Assembly: GCF_001512295.1 (NCBI RefSeq)
Contig: NZ_LNUP01000011.1
Span: 813,781 to 877,780 of the forward strand
Direction: 5' to 3'
DNA from: Pseudomonas sp. EpS/L25
GTDB lineage: Bacteria > Pseudomonadota > Gammaproteobacteria > Pseudomonadales > Pseudomonadaceae
DNA length: 64,000 nt
Translations under genes and position numbers: made by a program
In this document: positions 1 to 9,250 of the stretch, piece by piece
Layout: each line of letters opens with the position of its first letter
Numbering within the stretch: position 1 is the stretch's first letter
Notes under the pieces: generated by a model
Database searches by the model: none
Told to the model about the DNA's origin: nothing
Seen by the model: only the letters and a program-made list of their open reading frames with translations

Positions 1-218
1 CGCAGCGCCTTGAAGGCCTCCTTGCCCAGCACGCTCTGCTGCAATCTCAGGCGCAGGTCGCGATAGACGTCGTTGAGCTTCTGGACCTGCAGCTGTCCGC
101 CCGCTCCACGGCGATTACGTCCGCGAATGGCCGCGGTGAAGAGCAGCACGGCGAGGATCGCCACCACCAGGGTGACGGTTTTGGCCAGGAAACTGGCATA
201 GTCGGCAAGAAACTCCAC
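1..218 (-). CDS. sohB: Inner-membrane S49-family protease SohB, N-terminal part (cut by window edge)
   Basis: Only the first ~72 codons lie in the window, so the catalytic part is not seen. The visible N-terminus reads EFLADYASFLAKTVTLV and then a hydrophobic segment (about residues 12-32). This matches the membrane-anchored start of SohB, a signal-peptide-peptidase-like serine protease facing the periplasm. A basic stretch (RGRNRRG) and a linker aligning with E. coli SohB's QYKEMK-like region follow. The start is a GTG at 218, chosen because GGAGAG lies about 6 nt upstream and the family motif begins there. It is divergent from the SCP2-domain gene. Confidence 0.8.
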   Translation of the reverse strand, partial: MEFLADYASFLAKTVTLVVAILAVLLFTAAIRGRNRRGAGGQLQVQKLNDVYRDLRLRLQQSVLGKEAFKAL

Positions 219-480
219 GGACTCTCCTAGAATGGCGGCAGCAATGCCCTGCCCAGCATACCGAGTCGCCAGGCCGATAGAAACTCGGCAGCCACCGGCC
301 GGCCATCCGGTCAGGGCAATGGCTTCGTCGGGCTGGTTCGAGGCCTGCCTCCCTGGCATTCAAACAAGCGTATGAATATTCGTTGACAGGGCACCTGTCG
401 CCCCCTACCCTCGGTCGAGTATCCCAGCCAGGGCCACCACGGACCTGGCCTCATCGAAGAAGACCACAAGGACCCTCGCC
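219..480. other. Divergent intergenic region, sohB / SCP2-domain gene
   Basis: This 262-bp spacer contains the rightward promoter of the SCP2-domain gene and the ribosome binding sites of both neighbours. I see no convincing gene in it. Short open frames across it lack a Shine-Dalgarno sequence and resemble no known family. Confidence 0.6.
383..411 (+). promoter_or_regulatory. Sigma-70 promoter of the SCP2-domain gene
   Basis: A perfect -35 box TTGACA (383-388) is followed by a 17-bp spacer and TACCCT (406-411) as -10. Transcription would start near 418, giving a leader of about 60 nt. The gene's ribosome binding site AAGGA is at 468-472. Confidence 0.6.
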
Positions 481-792
481 ATGAGCGCAGCCGATGCCAT
501 CGCTACCCTGAAGAGCAAATTCGACCCCTCCGCCGCGGCCGGCCTGGATCTCACCTATCAGTTCGACGTCGAGGGCGGTGACAACTACTACGTGGTCATC
601 AAGGACGGCACCTGCGACGTCCAACAGGGCGACGCTGCCGATCCGGATTGCACCCTGATCATGGACCAGGCCACCCTGGCTGGCATCGTCAGCGGCGAGA
701 CCGACGGCATGCAGGCCTTCATGTCCGGCAAGCTGCGCGTCGAAGGCAACATGATGCTGAGCATGAAGCTGGGCGAACTCTTTCCCAACTAA
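481..792 (+). CDS. SCP2 sterol-binding-domain protein
   Basis: A 103-residue cytoplasmic protein made of a single SCP2 (sterol carrier protein 2) fold. Visible signs are the N-terminal helix (AIATLKSKFD), the VVIKDG and DCTLIMD strands and the C-terminal signature QAFMSGKLRVEGNMMLSMKL. SCP2 domains bind fatty acyl chains or other lipids in a hydrophobic tunnel; the bacterial ligand is unknown. AAGGA lies 8 nt before the ATG. It has its own promoter and terminator, so it is probably monocistronic. The family is clear; the physiological role is not. Confidence 0.9.
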   Translation: MSAADAIATLKSKFDPSAAAGLDLTYQFDVEGGDNYYVVIKDGTCDVQQGDAADPDCTLIMDQATLAGIVSGETDGMQAFMSGKLRVEGNMMLSMKLGELFPN

Positions 793-808
793 ACGCCAGT
801 CATGAAAA

Positions 809-830
809 AAGCCGGGCAATCGCCCGGCTT
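809..830 (+). terminator. Terminator after the SCP2-domain gene
   Basis: AAGCCGGGC and GCCCGGCTT form a perfect 9-bp stem around the loop AATC. It is embedded in a larger palindrome (CATGAAA...TTTCATG, 801-837) and starts about 16 nt after the stop codon. A T-rich stretch follows. Confidence 0.85.
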
Positions 831-1027
831 ATTTCATGCTCTTTTTAAGACCCTGAATCAAGTGTAAATCGAACCAGCTATTGCCGCCCTCAGAGGGTGG
901 TTTGAGCTATAACTGACCCATTGAAGCAATTCGCGCCGCCAACAGCCACCCGCCAACTCAGCCCCTAAAAACTATTGCGTCATTTAGGGCAGACTCGACC
1001 GCACGAATGTCTGACTCTTCATTACTG

Positions 1028-1374
1028 CTAAGAGCGGTAGTTTCTCCAGATGAAGTAGTTAGGATTAGCTTGTACTCGCATACTGGGCTTAATAGCGCGA
1101 TACATTTTAATACCGAGAACAAGCAAGCCCACACCTATCGTAGCCATCAGCCAATGAGACTTTAGATCGCCAACCCCAATAAAGAAGAGTGCAAGACCAA
1201 CGAAAAACACAATCACAGCGTTGGATTTTGATGGAGTTTTATCGGCTGAACCAACCTTTACGGAGCTGACCGAGGCCATTGCATAGGTTTTCTGATTCAC
1301 AATGAATCGCGTATTCGTAACCTTAATACTGCTTGACGTATAAAAGGTTTTTCCAAACTGACTTCGCTTTCCAT
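1028..1374 (-). pseudogene. DUF6232-like two-helix membrane protein, frameshifted near its 5' end
   Basis: The long open part (from GTG at 1300) encodes 90 residues: a strand-like motif (QKTYAMASVSSVKV), two transmembrane helices (about residues 28-44 and 48-66), then a basic tail. The upstream continuation in the same frame reads GKTFYTSSSIKVTNTRFIV, which looks like the start of this family, but it has no ATG. An ATG at 1374 with a good AAGGA about 5 nt upstream opens the neighbouring frame (MESEVSLEK). The two frames join if the five-base run at 1348-1352 had six bases. It is therefore a frameshifted gene or carries a sequencing error. GC is clearly lower than in its neighbours, suggesting acquisition. 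The family name is from memory; function is unknown. Confidence 0.7.
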
Positions 1375-1448
1375 GCTGTCCTTACCTGATAGCAAAGGAA
1401 CAAAACTATCATCTACACCACGCGATTCAAAACCCAACAAAGGGGCTG

Positions 1449-1477
1449 AGCCTGACGAAAGGGCATAACGTCAGGCT
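1449..1477 (-). terminator. Probable terminator of the mux efflux operon
   Basis: AGCCTGACG and CGTCAGGCT form a perfect 9-bp stem with an 11-nt loop, about 45 nt beyond the opmB stop codon. There is no strong T-run, so termination is inferred from position and stem. Confidence 0.55.
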
Positions 1478-1519
1478 GAGCGCGTTTCGTTGCAGCTGTA
1501 CCCAGGACTAGACATGCAG

Positions 1520-3001
1520 TCAGGGCCGCCGGGGCGGTGCGGGCGGCGCGAGATTGCCATCCCAGCCACCGCCGAGCGCCGCGATCAGTTGCACGCTGGC
1601 ACTGAGGCGACTGCCTAGCAGGGTCAGGTTGGTGCGCTCGTTGCTCAGGGCGGTAGTTTGCAAGGTGACCACGTCGAGATAACCGATCAACCCGGCACGG
1701 TACTGATTCTCCGCCAATTGCAGGGCCCGCCGGGCGGCATCCAGAGCCTCCTGGCGCACCCCGGCCTCGTCCTCGTAGGTGCGCAACTGCACCAGGTAGT
1801 CCTCCACCTCGCGGAAACCGTCGAGTACGGTCTGGCGATAGCCGGCGACGCTGGCGTCGTAACTGGCCTCGGCCGACTCCACCTGAGCCCGGCGCAGGCC
1901 ACCATCGAACAACGCCAGGGCAAAGGACGGCCCGATCGACCAGAAGCGATTCGGCGTACTGATCAGATTGCCCCACTGGCTGGCGCTGTAGCCACCGCTG
2001 GCACTCAGGGTCAGGTCGGGGTAGTAGGCCGCTTCGGCGACGCCGATGGCGGCATTGGCGGCCATGACCTGGCGCTCGGCCTGGGCGATGTCCGGGCGCC
2101 GCTCCAGCAGCGTCGAGGGGACGGCGCTCGGGAGTGGCGGCAATTCAGGAATGGTCTTGACCGCGGCCAGCTGGAAATTGGCCGGGACTTCGCCGACCAG
2201 CACCGCGATGGCGTTTTCCAGCTGGGCACGCTGATACCTGAGGTCGATGGCGTCGGCCTGGGTGCTCTTCAGCTGGGTGGTCGCCTGGGCCACATCCGCC
2301 GGCGTGACGATACCGGCACGGTACTGGTTCTGGGTCAGGCGCAGGGAACGCTCGTAGGCGGCCACGGTGGCGTCGAGCAGTCGCTGCTGGGCATCCAGCA
2401 CCCGTAACTGCAGGTAGCTGGTCGCCAGTTGCGTCTGCAGACTCAGGCGGGTGGCCGCCAGCTCCGCGGCGCTGGCCTGGGCGGAGGCCCGATCCGCCTC
2501 CACCTGGCGCCTTACACGACCCCAGAGATCCAGCTCCCAGCTTACGCCCAGGCTAGCATCGTAGGCGTTGCTGATGGTGCTGGTGCCACCGCTGCTGAAG
2601 GTGCTGCTGGTGCCATTGGAGTTGCGGATGACGGTGTTGCTGCCCGAACCACCCCCGCGTCCGGAGCGGGTGGCGCCCAGGCTGCTGGACAGGGTCGGGA
2701 ACAACGAGGCTCGCGCCTGGCTGACCAGGGCCAGGGATTGCCGATAGGTCGCCTCGGCCTGGGCCAGGCTCTGGTTGCGCTGGTTCAGCTGGACCATCAG
2801 GCGATCCAGGGTCGGATCATCATAGCGGCGCCACCAGTCGCCACGGACCTCCAGATCCTTGGGCGCCGCCGCCTGCCAGCCTTCGGCGTGGCGATAGGCG
2901 ACCGGCACCGCGGTGGCGGGCCGCTGGTAGTCCGGGCCCAGGGTACAGCCGGCCAGCAGCAGAGCCAGGGTCAGCGTCGGCAGGCGCAGGATTGGGGTCA
3001 T
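1520..3001 (-). CDS. opmB: RND efflux outer-membrane channel lipoprotein OpmB (NodT family)
   Basis: A 493-residue TolC-like outer-membrane factor that forms the exit duct of the MuxABC pump. The signal peptide ends in a lipobox LLAGC (Cys19 lipidated), followed by GPDYQRP, the usual start of this family. Two OEP repeats follow, each with long coiled helices; the motifs LAQAEATYRQS and ALQLAENQYRAGLIGYLDVV are typical. A Gly/Ser/Thr-rich insert (about residues 112-145) precedes the conserved SWELDLWGRVRR. The ATG overlaps the muxC stop by 4 bp (ATGA), indicating translational coupling. It is the last gene of the muxABC-opmB operon. The symbol is assigned by operon context. Confidence 0.92.
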   Translation of the reverse strand: MTPILRLPTLTLALLLAGCTLGPDYQRPATAVPVAYRHAEGWQAAAPKDLEVRGDWWRRYDDPTLDRLMVQLNQRNQSLAQAEATYRQSLALVSQARASLFPTLSSSLGATRSGRGGGSGSNTVIRNSNGTSSTFSSGGTSTISNAYDASLGVSWELDLWGRVRRQVEADRASAQASAAELAATRLSLQTQLATSYLQLRVLDAQQRLLDATVAAYERSLRLTQNQYRAGIVTPADVAQATTQLKSTQADAIDLRYQRAQLENAIAVLVGEVPANFQLAAVKTIPELPPLPSAVPSTLLERRPDIAQAERQVMAANAAIGVAEAAYYPDLTLSASGGYSASQWGNLISTPNRFWSIGPSFALALFDGGLRRAQVESAEASYDASVAGYRQTVLDGFREVEDYLVQLRTYEDEAGVRQEALDAARRALQLAENQYRAGLIGYLDVVTLQTTALSNERTNLTLLGSRLSASVQLIAALGGGWDGNLAPPAPPRRP

Positions 3002-6000
3002 AGCGGCGTATCCAGGGCAGCGTCGGTACGGATGCCGCGCCAGCGATTGACGCGCCGGCGCAGGCGTTCGAAATAGAGGTAGACCACCGGGGTGGTGTAC
3101 AGGGTGAGAATCTGGCTAAGCACCAGGCCGCCAACGATCACCAGGCCCAACGGCTGGCGCATCTCGGCGCCCTCGGTATTGCCGATCAGCAGCGGGACGG
3201 CGCCGAGTATGGCCGCCATGGTGGTCATCAGGATCGGCCTCAGCCGCAGCAGGCAGGCCTGGCGGATACCCTCTTCCGGCGACAGGCCCTGCTGGCGTTC
3301 CAGCTGCAGCGCCAGGTCCACCATCATGATGGCGTTCTTCTTGACCACGCCGATCAGCAGGAACAGGCCGAGCATGGAGATCAGGCTGAACTGACCACCC
3401 GTGAGCTGGATGGCGAGCAAGGCCCCTACCCCGGCCGACGGCAGCGTCGAGAGGATGGTCAGCGGGTGGACGTAGCTCTCGTAGAGCACGCCGAGCACGA
3501 TGTAGACCAGCACCAGGGCGCCCAGGATCATCAGCGGCTGCCCGGAGACGGTACTGGCGAAGATGTTGGCAGAGCCGCCCAGGCGGCCCTGGACGTCGCT
3601 GGGCATGCCGATGGCCGCGACGGCGCGCTGTACCGCGCGGGTCGCCTGTTCCAGGCTGACGTCCGGCGCCAGGTCGAAGTTGATGCTCTCCGAGGCGAAC
3701 TGGCCATCGTGGGTGACCCGGTCCTCGGCGAGGCTGTTGGTGTAGTAGGCGAAGGCCGACAGCGGCACCTGGGCGCCGCTGCCGGTGATGACGCGGACCT
3801 GCTCGAGGACGGTCGGGTCCTGGGCGTAGCGTGGATTGATCTCCATCACCACCTTGTACTGGTTGAGCGGCTCGTAGATGGTGGAGATCTGCCGCTGGGC
3901 AAAGGAGTTGTTGAGCACCGCGGCGACGGTCTCCATGTCCACGCCGAGACGCTTGGCCTTTTCCCGGTCGATCTGCAGGGTGATCTGCTGGGTGCTGCCT
4001 TCACGGCCGTCCACCGCGGTCAGCTCCGGCAGCGCCTTGAGGGCGGCCAGGACCTTGGGTTGCCAGGCTTCCAGCAGGTCGACATCACCGGACAGCAGGT
4101 TGTACTCGTAGGACGAGGTGCTCTGCTGGCGCCCACCGAATCTGAGGTCCTGGTCGGCCATGAGGAACAGCCGAGCGCCGGGTACCTGAGGCGCATTGGC
4201 GCGGATGCGCTCGATCACCTTCTGGGCATCCAGCTTACGTTCGGCGATGGGCTTGAGCCGGATCAGCATCACGGCATTGTTCACCCCGCTGCCGGCGCCG
4301 GAGCTGCCGACGAAACCGGAGGCGCTGGCCACCGCCGGGTCGGCCAGCAGCGCCTTGCGCAGGATCTCTATCTTCGGCTGCATGACCTGGAACGACAGGG
4401 CGTTGTCACCGCGGATGAAGCCGATCAATTGGCCGGTGTCCTGCTGCGGCATGAAGGTCTTGGGCACCACCACGTAGAGCGCCACGTTCAGCACGATGGT
4501 GGCGATCAGGCTCAGCAAGGTCAGGCGCCGATGGCGCAGGGCCCAGCCGAGGCTGCGGTCGTAACCCGCCACCAGGCGGCGATGGGCGCGCTCGCTGAAG
4601 CGCTGCAGGCGGCTTTCGGTGGCGGGATCGTGGGGCCTGAGCCAGCGCGCGCAGAGCATGGGCGTGAGGGTCAGGGACACCACCAGCGATACCAGGATGG
4701 CGGCGGCCAGGGTCAGGGAGAATTCGCGGAACAGCTTCTCGACGATGCCGCCGATGAACAGGATGGCGACGAAGACGGCGACCAGGGAGACGTTCATCGA
4801 CAGCAGGGTGAAACCCACCTCGCGGGTACCCTGGTAGGCCGCCTTGAGCGGCGCCATGCCATTGTCGATATGCCGGGCGATGTTCTCCAGCACCACGATG
4901 GCATCGTCCACCACCAGCCCCGCCGCCAGGATCAAGGCCATCAGCGACAGGGTATTGAGCGAGAAGCCGAGGAGGTACATGACGGCGAAGGTACCCACCA
5001 GCGAGATGGGCACCGCCAGGGCCGGGATCACCGCGCTGCGCAAGCGCCCGAGGAACAGCCAGACCACGCCGATCACCAGGAACACGGCGATGATCAGGGT
5101 GAGCTCGGCCTCGTGCAGGGTGGCCTTGATCACCCCCGATCTGTCCATGGCCACTTCCAGCCGCGCACTGGCCGGGACGATGGCTTCCAGGGCCGGCAGG
5201 CGCGCCTTGAGCGCGGCGATGCTCTCGATGATGTTGGCGTTGGCCTGGCGATTGACCACCAGCAGCACGGCGCTCTGGTCATTGAAGAAGCCGGCGTTGT
5301 AGCGATCCTCCACGGCATCGCTGACCTTGGCCACGTCGCGCAGGCGCAAGGCCGCCCCGTCCTGGTAGCGGATGATCAGCGGCGCGTAGTCGGCCGCCTT
5401 GAACAGCTGGTCGTTGGCCTGGATCTGCCAGTTGTGGTCATCGTTGGCCACCGCGCCCTTGGGCCGGCGCTGGTTGGCACTGTTGATGGCGGTGCGGACA
5501 TCGTCCAGCGCCAGGCCATAGTGCTCCAGCTGGCGCGGCTCCAGCTCGACGCGCACCGCCGGCAGGGAGCTGCCGCCGATCTGAACCTCGCCCACCCCAT
5601 TGACCTGGGACAGGCTCTGGGCGAGCACCGTGGAGGCCAGGTCGTAGAGTTCGCCCTTGCTCAAGGTATTGGAGGTCAGCGAGAACACCATGATGGGTGC
5701 CTGGGACGGATTGACCTTGCGGTAGCGTGGCATCTGCCGCATGCCGCTGGGCAGCAAATTGCGCGAGGCGTTGATGGCCGCCTGGACCTCGCGGGCAGCG
5801 GTGTTGACGTCCTTGTCCAGGTCGAACTGGATGATGATCTGCGTCGAGCCCTGGCTGCTGCGGCTGGTCATGGAGCTGATGCCGGCGATGGTGCCCAGGG
5901 AGCGCTCCAGGGGCGTGGCCACGCTGGAGGCCATCACCTGGGGGCTGGCGCCGGACAGGGTCGCCGAGACGGTGATGGTGGGGAAGTCCATCTGCGGCAG

Positions 6001-6108
6001 CGGCGCCACCGGCAGCAGGCGAAAGGCGATGGCACCGGCGAGCAGCAGCGCCAGGCTCAGCAGCAGCGTGGCCACCGGCCGGGCGATGAAGGGCGCCGAG
6101 AGATTCAC
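2998..6108 (-). CDS. muxC: RND efflux inner-membrane transporter MuxC (MdtC-like)
   Basis: A proton-driven RND permease of about 1036 residues. It pairs with MuxB to form the heterotrimeric pump typical of MdtBC/MuxBC systems. The N-terminus NLSAPFIARPVATLLL matches MdtC/MuxC starts. The TM4 proton-relay pair is in GLVVDDAIVVLENI, and the second half carries the repeat [18 protein letters not shown] start at 6108 is preferred over an upstream in-frame ATG (6141) because the family begins with NLS and the GTG follows the muxB stop directly. P. aeruginosa MuxABC exports novobiocin, aztreonam and macrolides; specificity here is inferred. Confidence 0.93.
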   Translation of the reverse strand: MNLSAPFIARPVATLLLSLALLLAGAIAFRLLPVAPLPQMDFPTITVSATLSGASPQVMASSVATPLERSLGTIAGISSMTSRSSQGSTQIIIQFDLDKDVNTAAREVQAAINASRNLLPSGMRQMPRYRKVNPSQAPIMVFSLTSNTLSKGELYDLASTVLAQSLSQVNGVGEVQIGGSSLPAVRVELEPRQLEHYGLALDDVRTAINSANQRRPKGAVANDDHNWQIQANDQLFKAADYAPLIIRYQDGAALRLRDVAKVSDAVEDRYNAGFFNDQSAVLLVVNRQANANIIESIAALKARLPALEAIVPASARLEVAMDRSGVIKATLHEAELTLIIAVFLVIGVVWLFLGRLRSAVIPALAVPISLVGTFAVMYLLGFSLNTLSLMALILAAGLVVDDAIVVLENIARHIDNGMAPLKAAYQGTREVGFTLLSMNVSLVAVFVAILFIGGIVEKLFREFSLTLAAAILVSLVVSLTLTPMLCARWLRPHDPATESRLQRFSERAHRRLVAGYDRSLGWALRHRRLTLLSLIATIVLNVALYVVVPKTFMPQQDTGQLIGFIRGDNALSFQVMQPKIEILRKALLADPAVASASGFVGSSGAGSGVNNAVMLIRLKPIAERKLDAQKVIERIRANAPQVPGARLFLMADQDLRFGGRQQSTSSYEYNLLSGDVDLLEAWQPKVLAALKALPELTAVDGREGSTQQITLQIDREKAKRLGVDMETVAAVLNNSFAQRQISTIYEPLNQYKVVMEINPRYAQDPTVLEQVRVITGSGAQVPLSAFAYYTNSLAEDRVTHDGQFASESINFDLAPDVSLEQATRAVQRAVAAIGMPSDVQGRLGGSANIFASTVSGQPLMILGALVLVYIVLGVLYESYVHPLTILSTLPSAGVGALLAIQLTGGQFSLISMLGLFLLIGVVKKNAIMMVDLALQLERQQGLSPEEGIRQACLLRLRPILMTTMAAILGAVPLLIGNTEGAEMRQPLGLVIVGGLVLSQILTLYTTPVVYLYFERLRRRVNRWRGIRTDAALDTPL

Positions 6109-6109
6109 C

Positions 6110-9100
6110 TCAAGCCGCCCTGCGCCGGCCCAGGCGCTCACCGAGACTGTCGAAGGCCAGGTAGATCACCGGCGTGGTGAACAGCGTCAGCACCTGGCTC
6201 ACCAGCAGGCCGCCGACCATCACCAGGCCCAGCGGCTGGCGCAACTCGGCGCCGGCGCCGGTGGCCAGCATCAGCGGCACCGCGCCGAACAGCGCGGCCA
6301 GGGTGGTCATCAGGATCGGCCGGAATCTCAGCAACGCCGCCTGGTAGATGGCCTCTTCCGGTTGCAGTCCCTGGTGGCGTTCGGCGTCGAGGGCGAAGTC
6401 GATCATCATGATGGCGTTCTTCTTGACGATGCCGATCAGCAGGATGATGCCGATCACCGCGATCAGGCCGAGGTCATTGCCGGTGAGCAGTAGCGCCAGC
6501 AGCGCGCCGATGGCCGCCGAGGGCAGTGTCGAGAGGATGGTCAGCGGATGGATGAAGCTCTCGTAGAGCACCCCCAGGACGATGTACATCACCACCACCG
6601 CCGCCAGGATCAGCAGCAGGGTACTGGACAGCGAGGCCTGGAAGGCCGCCGCCGCGCCCTGGTAGTGGGTATTGATGCCCAGCGGCAGGCCAATCTCCTG
6701 CTTGGCCGCGTCGATGGCCGCCACGGCGGCGCCGAGAGAGACGCCGGTGGCCAGGTTGAAGGACAGGGTCACCGCCGGGAACTGGCTGAGGTGGTTGATC
6801 ACCAGCCGGGTCGGCCGCTGTTCCATCTTCACCAGGCTGGAGAGACGCACCGGCGCGCGGGCGGTATCGGGGGTGGTTTCCGTCGTGGTCGCGGTGCCGG
6901 TCCCACTGCTGCCGCTGGAGCTGGAGCTGCTACCCGCCTTCACCCAGACCTGGCTAAGGGCATCCGGGCCCAGGCTGTCGGCGGCGGCGCTGGCGAGCAC
7001 CACCCGGTACTGGTTGGCCTGGGTGTAGATGGTCGAGATCTGCCGCTGCCCGAGGGCATCGTAGAGGGCATCGGTGATGGCCGACACCTGGACACCGAGG
7101 CGCGCCGCAGCATCGCGGTCGATGGTCAGGTACAGCTGCAAGCCCTTGTTCTGCAGATCGCTGGTGACGTCGGTGAGTTCCGGGCGCTGTTGCAGAGCTT
7201 GGATCAGCCGCGGCACCCAGGTGTCGAGCAGGTTGGCATCGGGCGAATCCAGGCTGAGCTGGTACTGGGTCCGACTGACGCGATCCTCGACGCTGAGATC
7301 CTGCACCGGCTGCATGTAGAGGGTGATGCCCACCACCTTGGCGACCTCGGGCCGCAGGCGGTCGATCACCTCCTGGGCGGTGACGTCGCGCTCGCTCTGC
7401 GGCTTGAGGTTGATCTGCATGCGCCCGCTGTTGAGGGTGACGTTGTCGCCATCGACGCCGATATAGGACGACAGGCTCGCCACCGCCGGGTCCTGCAACA
7501 CCACCTCGGCCAGCGCCTGCTGCCGTTCGCTCATGCCGCGGAACGAAATGGATTGGGCCGCCTCGGTGATGCCCTGGATGGAACCCGTGTCCTGGACGGG
7601 GAAGAAGCCCTTGGGCACCAGCAGGTAGAGCACCGCGGTGAGGGCGAAGGTCGCTACCGCCAGCAGCAGCATCAGCGCCCGGTGCAGCAGCGCCCAGCGC
7701 AATGCCCGGCCATAACCGGCGATCAGCCGCTCCAGCCACAGGAGGCGATGCTCGGCCGCCTGTTCCTGCTTGAGCAGCCGTGCGCACATCATCGGCGTGA
7801 GTGTCAGCGAGATCACCAGGGAGATGAGGATGGCCACCGCCAGGGTGATGGCGAATTCGCGGAACAGCCGGCCGACCACGTCCTGCATGAACAGCAACGG
7901 GATCAGCACGGCGATCAGGGATACGGTCAGGGACACCAGGGTGAAGCCGATCTGCCGGGCGCCCTTGAGGGCGGCTTCCAGCGGGGTGGCGCCCTCCTCC
8001 AGATGCCGCGAGATGTTCTCCAGCATGACGATGGCGTCATCGACGACGAAACCGGTGGCGATGGTCAGGGCCATCAGCGACAGGTTGTTCAGCGAGAAGC
8101 CGGCCAGGTACATGGCGCCGAAGGTGCCGATCAGCGACAGCGGCACCGTGACCGAGGGAATCAGGGTCGCGCTGAAGCGACGCAGGAAGACGAAGGTGAC
8201 CATGACCACCAGCCCCACCGCCAACAGCATCTCGTGCTGGACGTCGGTGACCGCGGCGCGGATGGTCTCGGTGCGGTCGCTGAGCACGGCGATGTCGAGA
8301 CCGGCCGGCAGGCTTTCCCGCAGGCTGGGCAGCAGCGCCTGGATGCGGTCGACGGTCTGGATGACGTTGGCGCCGGGCTGGCGCTGGACGTTGACCAGGA
8401 TGGCGCCGCTGCGATTGGCCCAGGCGGCCAGGCGATCGTTTTCCGCACCCTGGGCGATGGTAGCGACGTCACCCAGGCGCAGGGCGCCGTTGTCGGCATA
8501 GTTGAGGATCAGCTCGCCGTAGGCCTTGGGATCGCGTATCTGGTCGTTGGCGTCCAGGGTGGCCACCCGGGTAGGGCCGTCGAAGCTGCCCTTGGGCTGG
8601 TTGGTGTTCTCGCTGGTGACCAGGCTGCGGACGTCGGCCAGGGTCAGGTTGTGGGCCGCGAGCTTGTCGGGATCGACTTGGATGCGCACGGCCGGACGCT
8701 GGCCGCCGGCCAGGCTGACCATCCCTACCCCGCTGACCTGGGCCAGCTTCTGTGCCATGCGGGTATCGACCAGGTCGTAGAGGGTGGGCAACGGCAGTGT
8801 CCTGGAGCTGATCGCCAGGGTAACGATGGGGGTATCGGCCGGATTGACCTTGTTGTACACCGGCGGGGCCGGCAGGTCGTTGGGCAGCAGGTTGTTGGCC
8901 GCGTTGATCGCCGCCTGGACTTCCTGCTCGGCGACCGACAGGTCCAGCTCCAGGTTGAACCTGAGGGTGATGACAGAGGCGCCACCGGAGCTGGTGGAGG
9001 CCATCTGCGACAGCCCGGGCATCTGGCCGAACTGGCGCTCCAGCGGCGCGGTGACGGCGCTGGTCATGACGTCGGGACTGGCGCCGGGATAGAGGGTGAG

Positions 9101-9241
9101 CACGCGGATGGTGGGATAGTCCACCTGCGGCAAGGCAGCCACCGGCAACAGCCGATAGGCCAGCAGGCCGGCGATGAGCAGCGCCACCATCAACAGGGTG
9201 GTGGCGACCGGGCGCAGGATGAACGGGCGCGAGATATCCAT
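6110..9241 (-). CDS. muxB: RND efflux inner-membrane transporter MuxB (MdtB-like)
   Basis: A 1043-residue RND permease, the partner of MuxC. It begins [17 protein letters not shown] as MdtB/MuxB do. The TM4 motif [13 protein letters not shown] holds the proton-relay aspartates and the second-half equivalent is [15 protein letters not shown] Ser/Gly/Thr-rich stretch (about residues 768-797) interrupts the second large periplasmic loop; E. coli MdtB has no such insert that I recall. It starts 9 nt after the muxA stop and ends 1 nt before the muxC GTG. Overall length and ends agree with the family. Confidence 0.93.
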   Translation of the reverse strand: MDISRPFILRPVATTLLMVALLIAGLLAYRLLPVAALPQVDYPTIRVLTLYPGASPDVMTSAVTAPLERQFGQMPGLSQMASTSSGGASVITLRFNLELDLSVAEQEVQAAINAANNLLPNDLPAPPVYNKVNPADTPIVTLAISSRTLPLPTLYDLVDTRMAQKLAQVSGVGMVSLAGGQRPAVRIQVDPDKLAAHNLTLADVRSLVTSENTNQPKGSFDGPTRVATLDANDQIRDPKAYGELILNYADNGALRLGDVATIAQGAENDRLAAWANRSGAILVNVQRQPGANVIQTVDRIQALLPSLRESLPAGLDIAVLSDRTETIRAAVTDVQHEMLLAVGLVVMVTFVFLRRFSATLIPSVTVPLSLIGTFGAMYLAGFSLNNLSLMALTIATGFVVDDAIVMLENISRHLEEGATPLEAALKGARQIGFTLVSLTVSLIAVLIPLLFMQDVVGRLFREFAITLAVAILISLVISLTLTPMMCARLLKQEQAAEHRLLWLERLIAGYGRALRWALLHRALMLLLAVATFALTAVLYLLVPKGFFPVQDTGSIQGITEAAQSISFRGMSERQQALAEVVLQDPAVASLSSYIGVDGDNVTLNSGRMQINLKPQSERDVTAQEVIDRLRPEVAKVVGITLYMQPVQDLSVEDRVSRTQYQLSLDSPDANLLDTWVPRLIQALQQRPELTDVTSDLQNKGLQLYLTIDRDAAARLGVQVSAITDALYDALGQRQISTIYTQANQYRVVLASAAADSLGPDALSQVWVKAGSSSSSSGSSGTGTATTTETTPDTARAPVRLSSLVKMEQRPTRLVINHLSQFPAVTLSFNLATGVSLGAAVAAIDAAKQEIGLPLGINTHYQGAAAAFQASLSSTLLLILAAVVVMYIVLGVLYESFIHPLTILSTLPSAAIGALLALLLTGNDLGLIAVIGIILLIGIVKKNAIMMIDFALDAERHQGLQPEEAIYQAALLRFRPILMTTLAALFGAVPLMLATGAGAELRQPLGLVMVGGLLVSQVLTLFTTPVIYLAFDSLGERLGRRRAA

Positions 9242-9250
9242 CGCGCCCGG

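Noticed and set aside
3466..6180. 904-codon open frame opposite muxC
   Set aside because: It mirrors the MuxC gene in the antisense strand; high-GC codon bias leaves few stops there. Composition (Gln/His/Gly-rich) is not protein-like and no start signal is present.
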